Assembly (NCBI GenBank): GCA_028583605.1 | Contig: CM053337.1 | Span: 18,144,694 to 18,208,693, forward strand | Length of the DNA: 64,000 bases | Direction: 5' to 3' | Source of the DNA: Dastarcus helophoroides | Lineage: Eukaryota; Arthropoda; Insecta; Coleoptera; Bothrideridae | Shown here: piece by piece, positions 1 through 12,872 of the stretch | Layout of the letters: every line of letters begins with the position of its first letter | Numbering within the stretch: position 1 is the stretch's first letter | The notes under the pieces: generated by a model | What the model saw: only the letters and a program-made list of their open reading frames with translations | The model's database searches: none | What the model was told of the DNA's origin: nothing | Made by a program: the position numbers and the translations under genes

Positions 1-1535
1 CTTTTACTATTTCTCAAAATTTTGAGTTTTTTCGAAAATTTAATCTTTCGACTAAACATTTCGACTTTTTTTTTGAAAATTTCGACTTTATCGAAGTTTC
101 TTTGGTTACTTTTGACCTTTTCTTAATTTCGATTTCTCAACTTTTTCTCAAAATTTTGGGCTTTTTATAAATGTCGATTTTTTGAAAATTCCACATTTGA
201 ACATTTTCCCTTTTATCATCTTTATCAATTATCTCATTTTCTGCATCAAAATTTTAACTTTTTCGACACTTCAACTTTATTTTTGAAAAATTCGCGTTCG
301 ACTTTTTTTTTTAAATTTCCACTTTATCAAAATCTCTTTTTTGTAATTTTCTGGTTTTGATTCTGTTATACGTTCTCCGACGTTTTTGAGAGTTGCGTCC
401 TTTTTTGAAAATTTCGCCTCTTTTCAATTTCGCTTTTCTTCGAATTTCGATTTCTTCTGAATATTTTCATTTTTAAAAACTTTTGTCCTTTCAAAACGTG
501 TACTTTTATCAAAATTTTCGCCCATTTCTATTTTTTATTTTGGTCAAAATTTTGACACAAATGTTCGACTTTTTTCGAAAAATTCGAATTATTTTTTCGA
601 ACAATTCGAATTATTTTCTCGAAATATTCGAATTATTTTCTAAACTTTTCCTATTTCTCAAAATTTTGAGTTTTTTCGAAAATTTAATCTTTCGACTAAA
701 CATTTCGACTTTTTTTTTTGAAAATTTCGACTTTATCGAAGTTTTCTTTGGTTACTTTTGACCTTTTCTTAATTTCGATTTCTCAACTTTCTCTCAAAAT
801 TTTGGGCTTTTTATAAATGTCGATTTTTTGAAAATTCCACATTTGAACATTTTCACTTTTATCATCTTTATCAATTATCTCATTTTCTGCATCAAAATTT
901 TAACTTTTTCGACACTTCAACTTTATTTTTGAAAAATTCGCGTTCGACTTTTTTTTTAAATTTCGACTTTATCAAAATCTCCTTTTTGTAATTTTCTGGT
1001 TTTGATTCTGTTATACATTCTCGACGTTTTTGAGAGTTGGGTCCTTTTTTGAAAATTTCGCCTCTTTTCAATTTCGTTTTTCTTCGAATTGAGATTTCTT
1101 CTGAATATTTTCATTTTTAAAAACTTTTGTCCTTTCAAAATGTGTACTTTTACCATAATTTTCGCCCAATTCTATTTTTTGTTTTGGTCAAAATTTTGAC
1201 ACAAATTTTCGACTTTTTTCGAAAAATTCGAATTATTTTTTCGAACAATTCGAATTATTTTTTCGAAAAGTTCGAATTATTTTCTAAACTTTTACTATTT
1301 CTCAAAATTTTGAGTTTATTTGGAAATTTAACATTTTGACTAAACATTTCGACTTTTTTTTGAAAATTTCGACTTTATCGAAGTTTTCTTTGGTTACTTT
1401 TGACCTTTTCTTAATTTCGATTTCTCAACTTTTTCTCAAAATTTTGGGCCTTTTATAAATGTCGATTTTTTGAAAATTCCACATTTGAACATTTTCACTT
1501 TTATCATCTTTATCAATTATCTCATTTTCTGTATC
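1..1535. repeat. 644-bp tandem repeat of AT-rich TTTCGA sequence
   Basis: Units start at 1, 645 and 1289, all beginning CTTTTACTATTTCTCAAAAT or a close variant. The third copy ends near 1535, giving about 2.4 copies. Each unit is itself built from short T-rich words such as TTTCGACTTT and AAAATTTCGA. The block lies in an Amt intron. I see no coding sequence in it. Confidence 0.85.
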
Positions 1536-3200
1536 AAAGTTTCGATATTTTCTCAAAATTTTGAGTTTTTTGAAAACTGACGTATCGACTTCTTTTTTGA
1601 AAATGTCGATTATTTTGAAAATTTCATCATTTCAAAATTTTAAATTTTCTCTAACATTATCCACTTCAATTTTTTAACTTTTTCTCCAAATTTTTGGTTT
1701 TTTGTAAATGTCGATATTTTTGTTTAAATTGACATTTCAAAACTTTTTCTGTCGAAGTTCCCATTTTTATCAAAATTTTGACTTTTATTCATAATTTTGG
1801 GTTTTTTCGAAAATTAACATTTTGACTTTTTTGAGAATTTTGACTTTCGAAATTTATTTTTGTGCTTTTTGACCTTTTTTTAAGTTCGATTTTTGTAGAC
1901 GTTATTGACCTTTTTGAAAGTTGTTTCTTTTTTCCAAAATTTCAAGTCTTTCAAAATTTCGACTTCCTTTAAATTTCGACTTTTTCTGAAAATTTCGATT
2001 TTTAAAATTTCTGGAAATTTTCACTTTATTTTTGAAAAATTCGAGTTGATTTCTAAACCTTTACTTGTTCTCGAAATTTTGTAACTTTTGACAATTCTTT
2101 AAAATATGTTTATAAAAATTTGCGTTTTTTTCAAAAAGTGAACTTTTTTAAAACATTTAAATCCTTTCTCGAAATGATGACTTCTTTCAAATTGTTTTTA
2201 CTAGTTTTTGAAAAATCCGACTCTTATGAAATCTTCAACTTTCTAAAAACTTTGCCTTTTTGAAAATTTCGATTATTTTGAAAATTTCGATTATTTTGAA
2301 AATTCCGACATTTCAAAATTTTCATTATTATTTAATTTTGCCTTTTCTGTAAAAATCCCATTTTCAATTTTTCTCTCAAAATTTTGGCGTCGATTTTCTG
2401 AAAAAAATCGATATTTCAAAGGTCCCATTTTTATCAAAATTTTACGCTTTCGAAAATTTACATTTTGACTTTATTTTGAAAATTTTGACTTTCCCAAAAT
2501 TTATTTTTGGTAATTTTTGATCTTTTTTGCAATTTCAATTTCTTTAGACGTTGTTGACGTTTTCGGAAATTGTGTCTTTTTTCGAAAATTCCGACTCTTT
2601 CAAAATTTCGACTTTCTTCAAATTTCGACTTTCTTCAAATTTCGACTTACTTCAAATTTCGACTTTTTTCAAATTTCGACTTTTTCTAAGAAATTGTATT
2701 ATTTGACATTTCAGCACATGTGCTTTTTTTTAAGATTTCTGCTCTAACGATTTTTGATTTTTGTCAAATTTTCGACTTATTTTCAAAATTTTTTACACAG
2801 ATCTACGAGTTTTTTCAAAATGTTACCACAAATTTTCTATTTTTTCTCGAAATTTGGCCTCTTCTAAATTCAACTTTAAAACATCTACGTTTCAAAATTT
2901 GCACTTCTTTTTAAATTTCTATTTTTATTAACATTTTGACTTTCCCAAAATTTTAAAATTGAAAATTTAGGCTAAACATGTTGACTTTTTTTTTAAAATC
3001 TTGACTTTCTCGACTTTTTTGTGATTGTTTAACGTATAAAATTTTTTCAACGTTTTCATTAATTTCGACTTTTTTGAACATTGTTGAATTTTTTTTTTGG
3101 AAATTACTTAATTTCGATTCTTTTAAAATTTCAACCTTTTTTAAATGGCGACTTTTTTAAAATTTTGACTTTTTGAAAAATTTAACATGTCGAAATATCT
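1536..3200. repeat. Degenerate TTTTCGAAA/AAATTTCGAC low-complexity block
   Basis: This continues the same word family as the 644-bp units but without a clear long period. The + strand is T-rich and runs over TTTTTCGAAAATTTCGACTT-like words. The short reading frames here are by-products of T-rich codons (Phe, Leu, Ser). The same family recurs at 19080-22600. Confidence 0.7.
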
Positions 3201-3604
3201 CCATTCAAATTTTCCAAAGTGTGGTACACGTGGGTCGGCTTCAGGTGACTCAAATATTAATTATTTTGGTAAAAGCAACAAAACTAACTTAATCATCTTG
3301 CACAGCTTTAAAGAGTTCGTGCAGATTGCAAAATGATGCTTTAGTTCAAATTCGTTGATGTGTTCAGCAGACTAACAGGCGGACAAACTCACTTTCTCAT
3401 GGTTACGATGCAAACGAGAGGTACTCAACGTCACGAAAGAGGGTACACAGATATCGAAAATTTGAGAAACACTATTCCAACGCCTTGACCCAAACACTGT
3501 AGTTTATGATTAAGTCCAAAGAAGGTTCATCCCTTCCTCGGGCATTGCCGATGTGGTCAAGGGGTAAAATTTCTTTGGTTTTGTAATTTCGTGTCTATTT
3601 GTAG
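3201..3604. other. Unique intron sequence before first Amt exon
   Basis: This stretch has a more balanced base composition than the repeats around it. Bases 3529-3572 look weakly exon-like (an open frame before GG|GTAAAA), but the encoded residues do not match the Amt segment expected before the next exon. I see no supported feature. Confidence 0.4.
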
Positions 3605-3768
3605 GAGGAAGTGCAGCTTTAGCCAGCGCCATTATGCTTGGACCTCGTTTGGGTCGATACGATAACGGCATTAAACCTCTACCACTGGGAAACCCAGTTA
3701 ACGCAGTGATGGGGCTGTTTGTACTTTGGTGGGGTTGGCTGGCGTTCAATTCGGGTAGTACCTATGGG
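3605..3768 (+). CDS. Amt exon (first in window)
   Basis: The acceptor is TTTGTAG before base 3605; the donor is GGG|GTAAGC after 3768. It starts two bases into a codon (completing a Gly) and ends in phase 0. It encodes the GGSAALASAIMLGPRLGRYD stretch, then NPVNAVMGLF and WWGWLAFNSGSTYG, which are transmembrane parts typical of animal Amt proteins. Confidence 0.92.
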
Positions 3769-6700
3769 GTAAGCACTCGAAGGTATCATCTGGGCATCCT
3801 CAACTGATCTGTAGCTGTCTCTGTTGATCTGCTGAGTTGCTCCTGTTGATTCACCAAGTTAATTGATCTGAAGAGTTGCATCTATTGATCTGTGGAGGTG
3901 CATCTGTTGATCTGTAGAGCAGAATCTATTCATCTGAAGAGTGCATCTATTAATCTGTGAAGCTGTATCTTTTCGATCGATATGCTTTTGTCGATCCAGT
4001 AAGCACACGTTGTTCTGCTGAGTAATTTCGGTTCATCTGCTGAGTATCCTTTATTCATTTATAGAATATTATGTTGATCTTAAACTGAACCAAACTCTTC
4101 GGTTGTTTTTTAAAAAGTTCAATCTGGAAAACTGCTTCTGTTGATTTTTGGAGCTGCCTCTGATCAATCGATATGTCTCTAAACAATCGATATGCGTCTG
4201 ATCAATCGATATACCTCAGTTGATCCATTATACACTCCCCGTTATCTTGCTGATTAATTTCGGTCGAGCTGTCGAGTATCTTCTGTTCATTTAGAGAATC
4301 TTTTGTTGATCTAAAACTGAACTAAATATTGTGGACGTTTTTCAAAAAGTTCCATCTGGAAAGCTGCTTCTGTTAATCTGTAGAGCTGTCTCTGATCAAT
4401 CGATACGCCTCTGATTAATAGATATGCCTCTGTTAATCCATTACACATTCCCCATTGTCCTGCTGATTAATTTTGGTTGAGCTGTCGACTATCTTTTGTT
4501 CATTAAGAGAATCTTTTGTTGATCTAACACTGAACTAAATATTGTGGATGTTTTTCAAAAAATTGAATCTGGAAGGCTGCTTCTGTTGATCCGAAGAGCT
4601 GTCTCTGATCAATGGATATGCCTCTGATCAATCGATATGTCTCTGTTGATCCAGTACACACTCCCCATTGTCCTGCTGATTAATTTTGGTTGAGCTATCG
4701 AGTATCTTCTGTTCATTAAGAGAATCTTTTGTTGATCTAAAACTGAACTAAACATTGTGGATGTTTTTCAAAAAGTTCAATCTGGAAGGCTGCCTCTGTT
4801 GATCAAAAGTGCGGTCTCTGATCAATGGATATGCCTCTGATCAATCGATATGTCTCTGTTGATCCATTACACACTCCCCATTGTCCTGCTGATTAATTTT
4901 GATTGAGCTGTCGAGTATCTTCTGTTCATTAAGAGAATCTTTTGTTGATCTCAAACTGAACTAAACATTGTGGATGTTTTTCAAAAAGATGAAACTGTAA
5001 GGCTGCCTCTGTTAATCAGAAGAACTGTCTCTGATCAATGGATATGCCTCTGATCAATCGATATGTCTCTGTTGATCCATTACACACTCCCCATTGTCCT
5101 GCTGATTAATTTTGGTTGAGCTGTCCAGTATCTTCTGTTCATTAAGAGAATCTTTTGTTGATCTAAAGGTGAACTAAATATTGTGGACGTTTTTAAAAAA
5201 GTTCCATCTGGACAGCTGCTTCTGTTAATCTGTAGAGCTGTCTCTGATCAATCGATACACCTCTGATTAATAGATATGCCTCTGTTAATCCATTACACAC
5301 TCCCCATTGTCCTGCTGATTAATTTTGGTTGAGCTGTCGACTATCTTTTGTTCATTAAGAGAATCTTTTGTTGATCTAACCCTGAACTAAATATTGTGGA
5401 TGTTTTTCAAAAAGTTGAATCTGGAAGGCTGCTTCTGTTGATCCGAAGAGCTGTCTCTGATCAATCGATATGCCTCTAATCAATCGATATGTCTCTGATC
5501 AATCGATATGCCTCTATTGATCCATTACACACTCCCCTTTGTCCTGCTGATTAATTTTGGTTGAGCTGTCGAGTATCTTCTGTTCATTAAGAGAATCTTT
5601 TGTTGATCTAAAACTGAACTAAACATTGTGGATGTTTTTCAAAAAGTTTAATCTGGAAGGCTGCCCCTGTTGATCAAATGTACGGTCTCTGATCAATCGA
5701 TATGCCTCTGATCAATCGATATGTCTCTGTTGATCCATTACACACTCCCCATTGTCCTGCTGATTAATTTTGGTTGAGCTGTCGAGTATCTTCTCTTCAT
5801 TTAGAGAATCTTTTGTTGATCTAAAACTGAATTAAACATTGTGGATATTTTTCAAAAAGTTCAATCTGGAAAGCTGCTTCTGTTGATTTGTAGATCTGCC
5901 TCTGATCAATCGATATGCCTCTGAGCAATCGATATACCTATGTTGATCCATTATACACTCCCCGCTGTCCTGCTGATTAATTTAGGTTGATCTGTCGAGT
6001 ATCTTCCGTTCATTTAGAGAATCTTTTGTTGATCTAAACCTGAACTAAACATTTGTGATTTTTTTCAAAAAGTTCAATCTGGAAACTGCATCTGTTGATT
6101 TGTAAAGCTGCCTCTGATTGATCGATGTACCTCTGTTGATCCATTAACATTCCCTGTTCTGCTGAGTAATTTCGGTTGATCTGCAAGGTATCCTCTGTTC
6201 ATTTATAGAATCTGCTGTTGATCTAAAACTGTACCAAACATTGTGGATAGTTTTCAAAAAGTTCAATTTGAAATACTCATCTGTTGACCTGTAGAGCTGA
6301 CTCTGATCCATCAACGTGCCTTTGTTGGTCCATTAAATACCCCCCGTCGCGCGACTGAGTAATTTCAATTGATCCTCTGTTCATTTATAGAATCTTCTTT
6401 GATCCAAAGCTGACCTAAACATTGTAGAGATTTTTCAAAAAGTTTAAGCTAAAAAGCTCATCTGTTGATCTGTAAAGCTGCCTCTGATCGATCGATGTGC
6501 CTCTGTTGATCCATTAAACACTCTCCGTTGTTCTGCTGAGTAATTTCGGTTGATCTGCCGAGTATCCTTTGTTCATTTATAGAATCTTCTTTGATCCAAC
6601 ACTCAACTAAACATTGGTTTTCAAAAAGCTCCACCTGAAAAGCGTATCTATCTGTTGATCTGTAAAGCTGCCTCTGGTCGATCCATGTCTCTGTTGATTC

Positions 6701-9700
6701 GTTGTTCTGTTGAGTAAGTTCGGTTGATCTGTCAAGTATCTTCTGTTCATTTAGAGAATCTTTTGTTGATCTAAAATTGAACCAAATATTGTGGATCTTT
6801 TTCAAGAAATTCAATCAGGAAAACGCATCTGTTGATCTGTAGAGCTGACTCTAATCGATCAATGTGCCTCTGTTGATCCATTAAACACTCCCTGTTGTTG
6901 TGCTGAGTAATTTCGCTTGATCTGTCTAGTATCCCCTGATCGAAACTTTTGTTGATCCAAAATTGAACTAAAAATTGCTTTTCAAAAAGTGCCACCTGAA
7001 AAATATATCTGTTGATCTGTAAAGCTGCCTCTGGTCGATCCATGTGCCTGTTGATCCATTATAGACTCCCCGTTGTTCTGCTGAGTAATTTCGATTTACA
7101 GAATCTTCTTTGATTCAAAACTGAACTAAACATTGTTTTCCAAAAAGTTTCCTCTGAAAAGCGTATCTGTTGATTTGTAAAGCAGTCTCTGGTCGACCAA
7201 TGTGTCTGTTGATTCATTAAATACTTTCCGTTGTTCTGCTGAATAAGTTCGATTGATCTGTTTATATCTTCTCTTCATTTAGAGAATTTTTTGTTGATCT
7301 AAAACTCAACCAAACATTGTGGATGTTTTTCAAAAAGTTAAATCTGGAAAGCGCATCTGTTGATCTGTAGAGCTGACTCAAATCGATCGATGTGCCTCTG
7401 TTGATCCATTAAACACTTCCCGTTGTTCTGCTGAGTAATTTTGGTTAATCTGCTGAGTATCCTCTGTTCATTTATAGAATCTTCCTTGATCCAAAATTGA
7501 ACTAAACATTGTTTTTCAAAAAGTTGCCCCTGAAAAGCGTATCTGTTGATTTGTAAAGCTGCATCTGGTCGATCCATGTGTCTGTTGATTCAGTAAACAC
7601 TTCCCTTTGTTCTGTTGAGTAAGTTCAGTTGATCTGTTGAGTATCTTCTGTTCATTTAGATAATCTTTTGTTGATTTAAAATTGAACCAAACATTGTGGA
7701 TGTTTTTCAAAAAGTTCAATCTGAAAAGCGCATCTGTTGATCTGTAGAGCTGACTCAAATCGATCGATGTGCCTCTGTTGATCAATTAAACACTCCCCGT
7801 TGTTCTGCTGAGTAATTTTGGTTAATCTGCTGAGTATCCTCTGTTTATTTATAGAATCTTCTTTGATCCAAAATTGAACTAAACATTGCTTTTTAAAAAG
7901 TTCCACCTGAAAAGCGTATCTGTTGATCTGTAAAGCTGTCTCTGGTCGATCCATGTGTCTGTTGATCCATTAAACACTTTTCGTTGTTCTACTGAGTAAG
8001 TTCGGTTGATCTGTCGAGTATCTTCTGTTCATTTAGAGAATCTTTTGTTGATCTAAAACTGAACCAAACCTTGCGGATGTTTTTCAAATAGTTCAATCTG
8101 GAAAGCGCATCTGTTGATCTGTAGAGCTGACTCAAATCGATCGATGTGCCTCTGTTGATCCATTAAACACTCCCCGTTGTTCTGTTGAGTAATTTTGGTT
8201 AATCTGCTGAGTATCCTCTGTTTATTTATAGAATCATTTTTGATCCAAAATTGAACTAAACATTGCTTTTTAAAAAGTTCCACCTGAAAAGCGTATCTGT
8301 TGATCTGTAAAGCTGTCTCTGGTCGATCCATGTGTCTGTTGATCCATTAAACACTTTTCGTTGTTCTACTGAGTAAGTTCGGTTGATCTGTCGAGTATCT
8401 TCTGTTCATTTAGAGAATCTTTTGTTGATCTAAAACTGAACCAAACCTTGCGGATGTTTTTCAAATAGTTCAATCTGGAAAGCGCATCTGTTGATCTGTA
8501 GAGCTGACTCAAATCGATCGATGTGCCTCTGTTGATCCATTAAACACTCCCCGTTGTTCTGTTGAGTAATTTTGGTTAATCTGCTGAGTATCCTCTGTTT
8601 ATTTATAGAATCATTTTTGATCCAAAACTGCACTAAACATTGTTTTTCAAAAAGTTTTCCCTGAAAAGCGTATCTGTTGATCTGTAAAGATGCCTTTGGT
8701 CGATCCATGTGTCTGTTGATCCATTAAACAGATTGTTGATCTAAAATTGAACCAAATATTGTGGATGTTTTTCAAAAAGTTCAACCTGGAAAGCGCATCT
8801 GTTGATTTGTAGAGCTGACTAATCGATCAATGTTCCTCTGTTGATCCATTAAACACTCCTCGTTGTTTTGCTGAGTAATTTTGGTTGATCTGTCGAGTAT
8901 CCTCCGTTCATTTATGGAATCTTCTTTGATATAAAACTAAACTAATTATTATGGATGTTTTTCAAAAAGTCGAATCTAGAAAGCGCATCTGTTGATCTGT
9001 TGATTTGATCAATTTATATGCCTCTGTAGAGCTGACTCTAATCGATCAATGTACCTCTGTTGATTCATTAACCACTCCCCGTTGTTCTGCTGAGTAATTT
9101 CGGTTGATCTGCCGAGTATCCTTTCTTGATTTATCGAATTTTCTGTTGATCTAAAACTGAACTAAACAACAATGTTTAGTTGAACTTTTTAAAAAACATT
9201 CACAAGAATGTTTTTTAAAAAGTTCCACATTCACTGCCATCCCACAATTAGAAACGATTTTCCAACTATATGGTAAAGTGACACGTTCATTTGGAGTTTG
9301 TTGATCCACATCCTCTAATTATTATGATGTACCAAAAATCGACTTTTTAGCTGAGTGGGCAGAAGTGGCACTACGCCGCCAGAGCTGCAGTTATGACCAT
9401 GATGGCATCATTTGGAGGGGGCACCTGCAGCTTATTATACTCCTTGATTAAACTGAAAGGTCGCCTAGACGCCATAGACATCATTAACGGCATTCTAGGC
9501 AGTTTGGTCTCAATCACAGGCGGCTGTTTCCTCTACAAAGGTAAAACCTCAAAGCGCAACAACATTTAACTAAAAATCATGTTTTTAAGGTTGGCAAGCG
9601 CTCTTGATTGGATCTCTAGGAGCCCTCCTAGTTTGCATATCCATGCCACTTTTTGATTTGGTAAGTTGCCTTTCCTTGTGCCACTTCTAACTTCGTTTAC

Positions 9701-12700
9701 GTTTTCTGTGGCCAATTTTTCGACAACAAATCAAATAATTGATTGCTTGAGATACAAATCTTGTCCCCTGAAACCAAAAAAACATTAAAAAACACAACAA
9801 AGGTTGCTATAACGCGTTTCGATACCCAAGCTATCGTCTCCAGAGAGATACTTTGAGTATCTCTCTGCTATCATCTTCAGAGAGATACTTTGAGTATCTC
9901 TCTGAAGGTGATAGCAGGGAAATAGTCAAAGATACAGCAGAGAGATACTTTGAGTATCTCTCTGCTATCATCTCCAGAGAGATACTTTGAGTATCTCTCT
10001 GAAGATGATAGCAGAGAAATAGTCAAAGATACAGCAGAGAGATACTTTGAGTATCTCTCTGAAAAAGATAGAAGAGAAATAGTTAAAGATACAGCAGAGA
10101 GATAATTTGAGTATCTCTCTGCTATCGTCTTCAAAGAGATACTTTGAGTATTTCTTTACTATCATCTTCAGAGAGATACTTTGACAATCTCTCTGAAGAT
10201 GATAGCAGAGAAATAGTCAATGATACAGCAGAGAGATACTTTGAGTCTTTCTTTGCTATCGTCTTCAGAGAGATACTTTGAGTATCTCTCTGAAGATGAT
10301 AGCAGAGAAATAGTCAAAGATACAGCAGAGAGATATTTTGAGTATCTCTCTGCTAACGTCTTCAGAGAGATACTTTGAGTATTTCTTTGCTATCATCTTC
10401 AGAGAGATACTTTTATTATCTCTCTGAACATGATAGCAGAGAAATAGTCAAAGATACAGTAGAGAGATACTTTGAGTATCTCTCTGCTATCGTCCTCAGA
10501 GAGATACTTTGATTATCTCTCTGACGATAATAGCAGAGAAATAGTCAAAGATACGGCAGAGAGATACTTTGGGTATCTCTCTGCTATCATCTACAGCGAG
10601 ATTCGTTGAGTATCTCTCTGAAGATGATAGCTTGGCTATCGAAACCCGTTAGAGCAACCTTTGTTGTGTTTTTTAATCTTTCTTGGTTTCAGGGGACAAG
10701 TTCTGTATTTCAGTTTTTGAAGATAACCAAGGACCAGTCCGTTCCATTATGATTGAATGCTGACAATTTCCTCAAAAAGTCTAAACTAAACTAAAAGTCT
10801 GAAAGATGTATTGTAACTGACACCATTCAAAAAAGATGATATCTAGAATCGAAGAATAGAAATAATAAAATAGAAAAAGTCAACGAAGTGAAGAATAATA
10901 ATATTTTGTGTCAAAAGGCCAAATTGCTCAATTGTTTGTCTGCAGGCGGGAGTCGATGATCCTGTTGGGGCGAGTGCCGTCCACGGAATCGGAGGAATCT
11001 GGGGTTGTTTGTCTTCTGGGAGAATTCGTTGCATGCTTTAAATGAGTAAACTTTTTAGGTGTTCTGGCTATTGGGTTGTTTGCCCAAAATCCTTACCCTT
11101 TGGAAACCACTTCTGGTCGAACTGGATTATTCGAAGGTAGGCCGAAGTTCCTCATTTTAACGAAGGCGAGTCGAGACTTGTTTAAGATAGAATTATATGC
11201 TTTTCGAATTCTGGAAAAATAATTTGTCATGGAACACGTTCATTCCAGAACTAAATAAATTATAATTCTAATTTTTCTCAAACTTTCTAGACATATTTTT
11301 CTAAAATTTGTTTTTTCTTTCATTGAACTTTCTAGTCAAAGAAATGACATTTCGATTGATAGATTTTTTGGTATTAAGTCGAAATTTTGATCATTTTAAA
11401 ACTGAACTTTGGAATGTTTCCATAAGTTCACTTCCTTAAGTTCCTTAAGTGCACTTTTTGCAAAGTGCAACCTTACTTTTGAAATTGTTACATTTTTTAA
11501 GAAATTTCGAGTTCAATTTTAAGAAAACAGTCGATATTTCAAAATTAAAATCGAAAATGATAGCGAAGGCTTCCACGACCAGAGTCAGTACAGGATATAC
11601 TTCTTCCGGGATTGGACCGTGTCAAAGAACTACTAAAAGTGTTCGACGTTTCGCCCACCATCGTAGAGGGCTTCTTCAGGAACAAAGAAAAGAAAAGAAT
11701 AGAAAAGCAAAGAAAAGAAAAGAAAAGAAAAGAAAAGAAAAGAAAAGAAAAGAAAAGAAAAGAAAAGAAAAGAAAAGAAAAGAAAAGAAAAGAAAAGAAA
11801 AGAAAGAAAGAAAAGAAAAGAAAAGAAAAGAAAGAAAAGAAAAGAAAAGAAAAGAAAAGAAAAGAAAAGAAAAGAAAAGAAAAGAAAAGAAAAGAAAAGA
11901 AAAGAAAAGAAAAGAAAAGAAAAGAAAAGAAAAGAAAAGAAAAGTAAATGAAAGGAGGAATGAGGGAATATGCAACTACTAAAAGTGTTCGACGTTTCGC
12001 CCACTATCGTAGGGAACAAAGAAAAGAAAAGAAAAGAAAAGAAAAGAAAAGAAAAGAAAAGAAAAGAAAAGAAAAGAAAAGAAAAGAAAAGAAAAGAAAA
12101 GAAAAGAAAAGAAAAGAAAAGAAAAGAAAAGAAAAGAAAAGAAAAGAAAAGAAAAGAAAAGAAAAGAAAGAAAAGAAAAGAAAAGAAAAGAAAAGAAAAG
12201 AAAAGAAAAGAAAAGAAAGAAAAGAAAAGAAAAGAAAGAAAAGTAAATGAAAGGAGGAATGAGGGAATATGCAACTACTAAAAGTGTTCGACGTTTCGCC
12301 CACTATCGTAGGGAACAAAGAAAAGAAAAGAAAAGAAAAGAAAAGAAAAGAAAAGAAAAGAAAAGAAAAGAAAAGAAAAGAAAAGAAAAGAAAAGAAAAG
12401 AAAAGAAAAAGAAAAGAAAAGAAAAGAAAAGAAAAGAAAAGAAAAGAAAAGAAAAGAAAAGAAAGAAAAGAAAAGAAAAGAAAAGAAAAGAAAAGCAAAG
12501 AAAGAAAAAGAAAGAAGAAAAGAAGAAAGAAAAGAAAAAAGAAGAAAAGAAAAAAAGAAAAAAAAAAGAAAAAAGAAGAAAAAAAGAAAAAGAAAAGAAA
12601 AAGAAAAGAAAAAAAAGAAAGAAGAAAAGAAAAAAAAAAAAGAAAAGGGAAAAGAAAAGAAAGAAAGAAATAGAAAGAAAAGAAAAGAAATATGAAAACA

Positions 12701-12838
12701 GATAAAAAAAAAAAAAAGAAAGGAAAAAGTTAAGAAAGAAAAGAAAGAAAAGAAAAAAAAAAAGAAAAGAAAGGGGAAAAAAAAAGAGAAAGAAAAGAAA
12801 AAGAAAGAAAGAAAAGAAAAGAAAGAAAAAGAAAAAAG

Positions 12839-12872
<34 letters not shown>

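Noticed and set aside
3529..3572. Possible upstream Amt exon reading SSGIADVVKG before GG|GTAAAA
   Set aside because: It would leave only a 33-base intron, and the residues do not match the conserved segment with the first pore His expected at this place.
6458..8708. Family of 79-118 residue - strand frames with DRPEAALQINRYAFQ-like sequence
   Set aside because: They recur with the 377-bp satellite period and carry no independent coding signal.
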